DNA from: Chloroflexota bacterium
Lineage (GTDB): Bacteria > Chloroflexota > Anaerolineae > Anaerolineales > Villigracilaceae
Assembly: GCA_026389975.1 (NCBI GenBank)
Contig: JAPLGV010000237.1
Coordinates: 1-6,329, forward strand
Reading direction: 5' to 3'
DNA: 6,329 nucleotides
Shown: positions 5,040 to 6,329 of the stretch, in pieces
Numbering within the stretch: the first letter of the stretch is position 1
Layout: every line of letters begins with the position of its first letter
Notes under the pieces: generated by a model
Database searches by the model: none
What the model saw: the letters and a program-made list of their open reading frames with translations, nothing else
Told to the model about the DNA's origin: nothing
Translations under genes and position numbers: made by a program

Positions 5040-5670
5040 AGTATTGATCGCGGACGATCATGCGATCGTGAGGGCGGGACTTCGGGCTCTGCTCGTAGAG
5101 GAGGCAGCGTTCGATCTCGTCGGCGAAGCAGCCGGCGGGTATGAAGCGATTGAGTTGGTCGAAAAAACCAACCCGGAGGTGTTAATCCTCGACCTGAGCA
5201 TGCCTGATCTGGACGGAATTTCTGTCACCCGTAAGATCAAACCCCAATTCCCGGCCCTGAAAATTCTCATCCTTACTCTTCATGAGGATGAAGCGTTATT
5301 GAAAGAAGCGATCAAGGCTGGAGCAGCCGGATATATCCTTAAGCGTGCCGCCGAAGCGGAATTGATCTCTGCCATCCGCACGATCCTGCGTGGGGACCTG
5401 TATGTAGATCCTTCCATGGTGAGGGTCTTGCTGGAGGAATCCCGAAGCCCCCAGATCAATCAGAAAGACCCGACGGAATCCCTGACCCAACGCGAAACGG
5501 AAATCCTCAAGTTGATCGTTGAAGGCTATACCAACCGGCAAATTGGGCAGGAGCTGAATATCAGCATCCGGACGGTGGAAGGCCACCGTGCCAAGATTTC
5601 TGACAAACTGGGTCTGCACAGCCGGGTTGAGCTGGTGCGGTATGCGCGTCAGAATGGCCTGATCGAATAA
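5032..5670 (+). CDS. NarL/FixJ-family response regulator
   Basis: 212 residues, the usual length. The receiver domain spans about 1-120 with the acidic pair Asp8-Asp9, phospho-acceptor Asp54 (LILDLSMPDLDG), Thr82 and Lys104 (YILKRA). A linker at about 121-148 leads to a LuxR-type DNA-binding domain: LTQRETEIL (151-159) and the helix-turn-helix around TNRQIGQELNISIRTVEGHR (167-186). Phosphorylation by the upstream kinase should promote dimerisation and DNA binding. The ATG at 5032 lies within the end of the kinase gene; the frames overlap by 8 bp (ATGACTAG), which points to translational coupling and a cognate pair. Targets are not shown by the sequence; the CGACCGG repeats near both ends of the operon are candidates. 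Confidence 0.96.
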   Translation: MTRVLIADDHAIVRAGLRALLVEEAAFDLVGEAAGGYEAIELVEKTNPEVLILDLSMPDLDGISVTRKIKPQFPALKILILTLHEDEALLKEAIKAGAAGYILKRAAEAELISAIRTILRGDLYVDPSMVRVLLEESRSPQINQKDPTESLTQRETEILKLIVEGYTNRQIGQELNISIRTVEGHRAKISDKLGLHSRVELVRYARQNGLIE

Positions 5671-5707
5671 TCCCGACCGGTTAGCATCCAACTAATTTCC
5701 TTCCTGT

Positions 5708-5730
5708 GACCCCGTAGAAAATACGGGGTC
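5708..5730 (+). terminator. Strong stem-loop after the two-component operon
   Basis: GACCCCGTA (5708-5716) pairs perfectly over 9 bp with TACGGGGTC (5722-5730) around the loop GAAAA. It starts 37 bp after the regulator stop. No T-run follows (TAATCGCG), so it is not a textbook intrinsic terminator. It may act as a weak terminator or protect the mRNA 3' end. Confidence 0.5.
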
Positions 5731-5746
5731 TAATCGCGTATTTACC

Positions 5747-5803
5747 ACCCACCGGACATCCTTCGGAAACCCCTGTTTTCTACGCTTAACATGACCGGTG
5801 GGT
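5747..5803. promoter_or_regulatory. 9-bp inverted repeat flanking and overlapping the ABC promoter
   Basis: ACCCACCGG (5747-5755) is the exact reverse complement of CCGGTGGGT (5795-5803). The right arm sits between the -35 and -10 boxes of the promoter at 5786-5814; the left arm is 48 bp upstream. This suits a repressor binding two half-sites by looping. Only the right arm would be transcribed if the start is near 5821, so an RNA hairpin role would need an upstream transcript. Confidence 0.4.
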
Positions 5804-5814
5804 TCTTGTATGAT
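5786..5814 (+). promoter_or_regulatory. Sigma70-type promoter of the ABC transporter gene
   Basis: TTAACA (5786-5791) and TATGAT (5809-5814), each 5 of 6 to consensus, are spaced by 17 bp. Transcription would begin near 5821, giving a leader of about 64 nt to the ATG at 5885. This makes the ABC gene a separate unit from the two-component operon upstream. Confidence 0.6.
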
Positions 5815-5874
5815 GTAGTTGCCTGATCGTTTTCCATCGATTTGCCTGTTCTGCCCATTGATTCCATTTCTCCG

Positions 5875-5880
5875 AAGGAG
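5875..5880 (+). promoter_or_regulatory. Shine-Dalgarno site of the ABC gene
   Basis: AAGGAG lies four bases before the ATG at 5885, slightly close but clear. It decides the start, since another in-frame ATG follows at residue 17. Confidence 0.75.
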
Positions 5881-5884
5881 ATTC

Positions 5885-6329
5885 ATGCCCAGCAGATCTT
5901 CTCCTCAACCAGACCCAAAACCGATCGTCTCGATGCGCGGGATCACGAAAGCATTTCCGGGCGTTCTGGCGAATGACCGGCTTGACCTGGATATCCACAC
6001 CTCCGAGATCCATGCGCTCCTGGGAGAAAACGGTGCCGGGAAAAGCACCTTAATGAAGATTCTTTACGGTTTCTATCGTTGTGATACGGGCGAGATCCTG
6101 ATCAACGGACAAGCGGTCAGTATTCATTCTCCCCACGATGCCCGCATCCATAAGATCGGAATGGTATTCCAGGATTTCAATTTGATCCCTGCCCTCAGTG
6201 TTGCCGAGAATATTGCCCTGTTCCTGCCAGACCTTCCGGCAGTGCTGAATATCAAACAGATCAACGAGCGTATTCTTGAAGTGTCCAGACGTTATGATCT
6301 TCAAGTAAATCCACATGCCATGGTTTCCC
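5885..6329 (+). CDS. ABC transporter ATP-binding protein, sugar/nucleoside (BMP/RbsA-like) type, partial
   Basis: The first 148 residues are present; the gene runs off the window. It would hydrolyse ATP at the inner face of the membrane to drive uptake of a small solute. After a hydrophilic N-terminal stretch come RGITKAFPGVLAND (18-31), Walker A GENGAGKST (47-55), YGFYRCDTGEILINGQ (61-76), and the Q-loop region GMVFQDFNLIPALSVAENIA (92-111) with Gln96. The wording AFPG-V-AND...EIHALLGENGAGKST is typical of the double-domain ATPases paired with basic-membrane-protein nucleoside or ribose-type permeases (YufO/NupO, RbsA relatives), which usually exceed 490 residues. Walker B and the LSGGQ signature are beyond the edge. 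The substrate is not determinable here; permease and binding-protein genes are expected downstream. Confidence 0.93.
   Translation, partial: MPSRSSPQPDPKPIVSMRGITKAFPGVLANDRLDLDIHTSEIHALLGENGAGKSTLMKILYGFYRCDTGEILINGQAVSIHSPHDARIHKIGMVFQDFNLIPALSVAENIALFLPDLPAVLNIKQINERILEVSRRYDLQVNPHAMVS

Noticed and set aside
5296..5691. Minus-strand open frame of 131 codons
   Set aside because: Antisense to the response regulator.
5700..5884. Possible riboswitch in the leader of the ABC gene
   Set aside because: The predicted transcript leader is only about 64 nt, and the stem-loops at 5708-5730 and 5747-5803 do not match a purine or other riboswitch fold that I recognise.

Overview
The window looks like bacterial chromosome of moderate GC. 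The best guess is a member of the Chloroflexota, Anaerolineae-like. This rests only on gene flavour: a MASE1 sensor kinase with a NarL-type regulator, a duplicated 'GGQ-x-x-N-x-NA-x-KHG-x-Y' protein, and palindromic GAACGAG-type repeats. No marker gene confirms it.

Layout. Positions 1-364 (minus) hold the C-terminal catalytic part of an IS630-type transposase. It is cut by the window edge and broken at its N-terminal side. At 401-429 there is a consensus sigma70-type promoter (TTGACA, 17 bp, TATAAT) whose spacer carries a LexA-box-like dyad. A strong hairpin plus T-run starts at the predicted transcription start (436-471). Then comes a plus-strand gene at 565-1485 of unknown function, built from two copies of one ~110-residue unit. 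Positions 1486-1737 are non-coding and contain palindromic repeats, a minus-strand terminator and a pair of 12-bp direct repeats.

Positions 1738-2932 are a complete IS4-family insertion sequence of 1195 bp. It has 18-bp imperfect terminal inverted repeats, a full-length YREK transposase on the minus strand, and an exact 9-bp target duplication (AAAAGAGTT). It sits about 35 bp upstream of a two-component operon: a MASE1-GAF-HisKA_3-HATPase sensor kinase (2970/2976-5039) and a NarL/FixJ response regulator (5032-5670), whose reading frames overlap by 8 bp. The insertion separates the kinase from the likely original upstream region.

After a perfect 9-bp stem-loop (5708-5730), a new unit starts with a good promoter (5786-5814) embedded in a 9-bp inverted repeat. 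It leads into a sugar/nucleoside-type ABC transporter ATPase (5885 to beyond the window end).

How they fit. The kinase senses an unknown signal through its membrane domain and/or GAF domain and phosphorylates the regulator, which should control transcription of unknown targets. The ABC gene has its own promoter and may belong to a different regulon, although a 9-bp word is shared between its promoter and the pre-insertion region upstream of the kinase. The left third is accessory, transposon-scarred DNA. I see no clearly new system. The most notable points are the duplicated-unit protein with its promoter/hairpin leader, and the recent IS insertion in the kinase leader.
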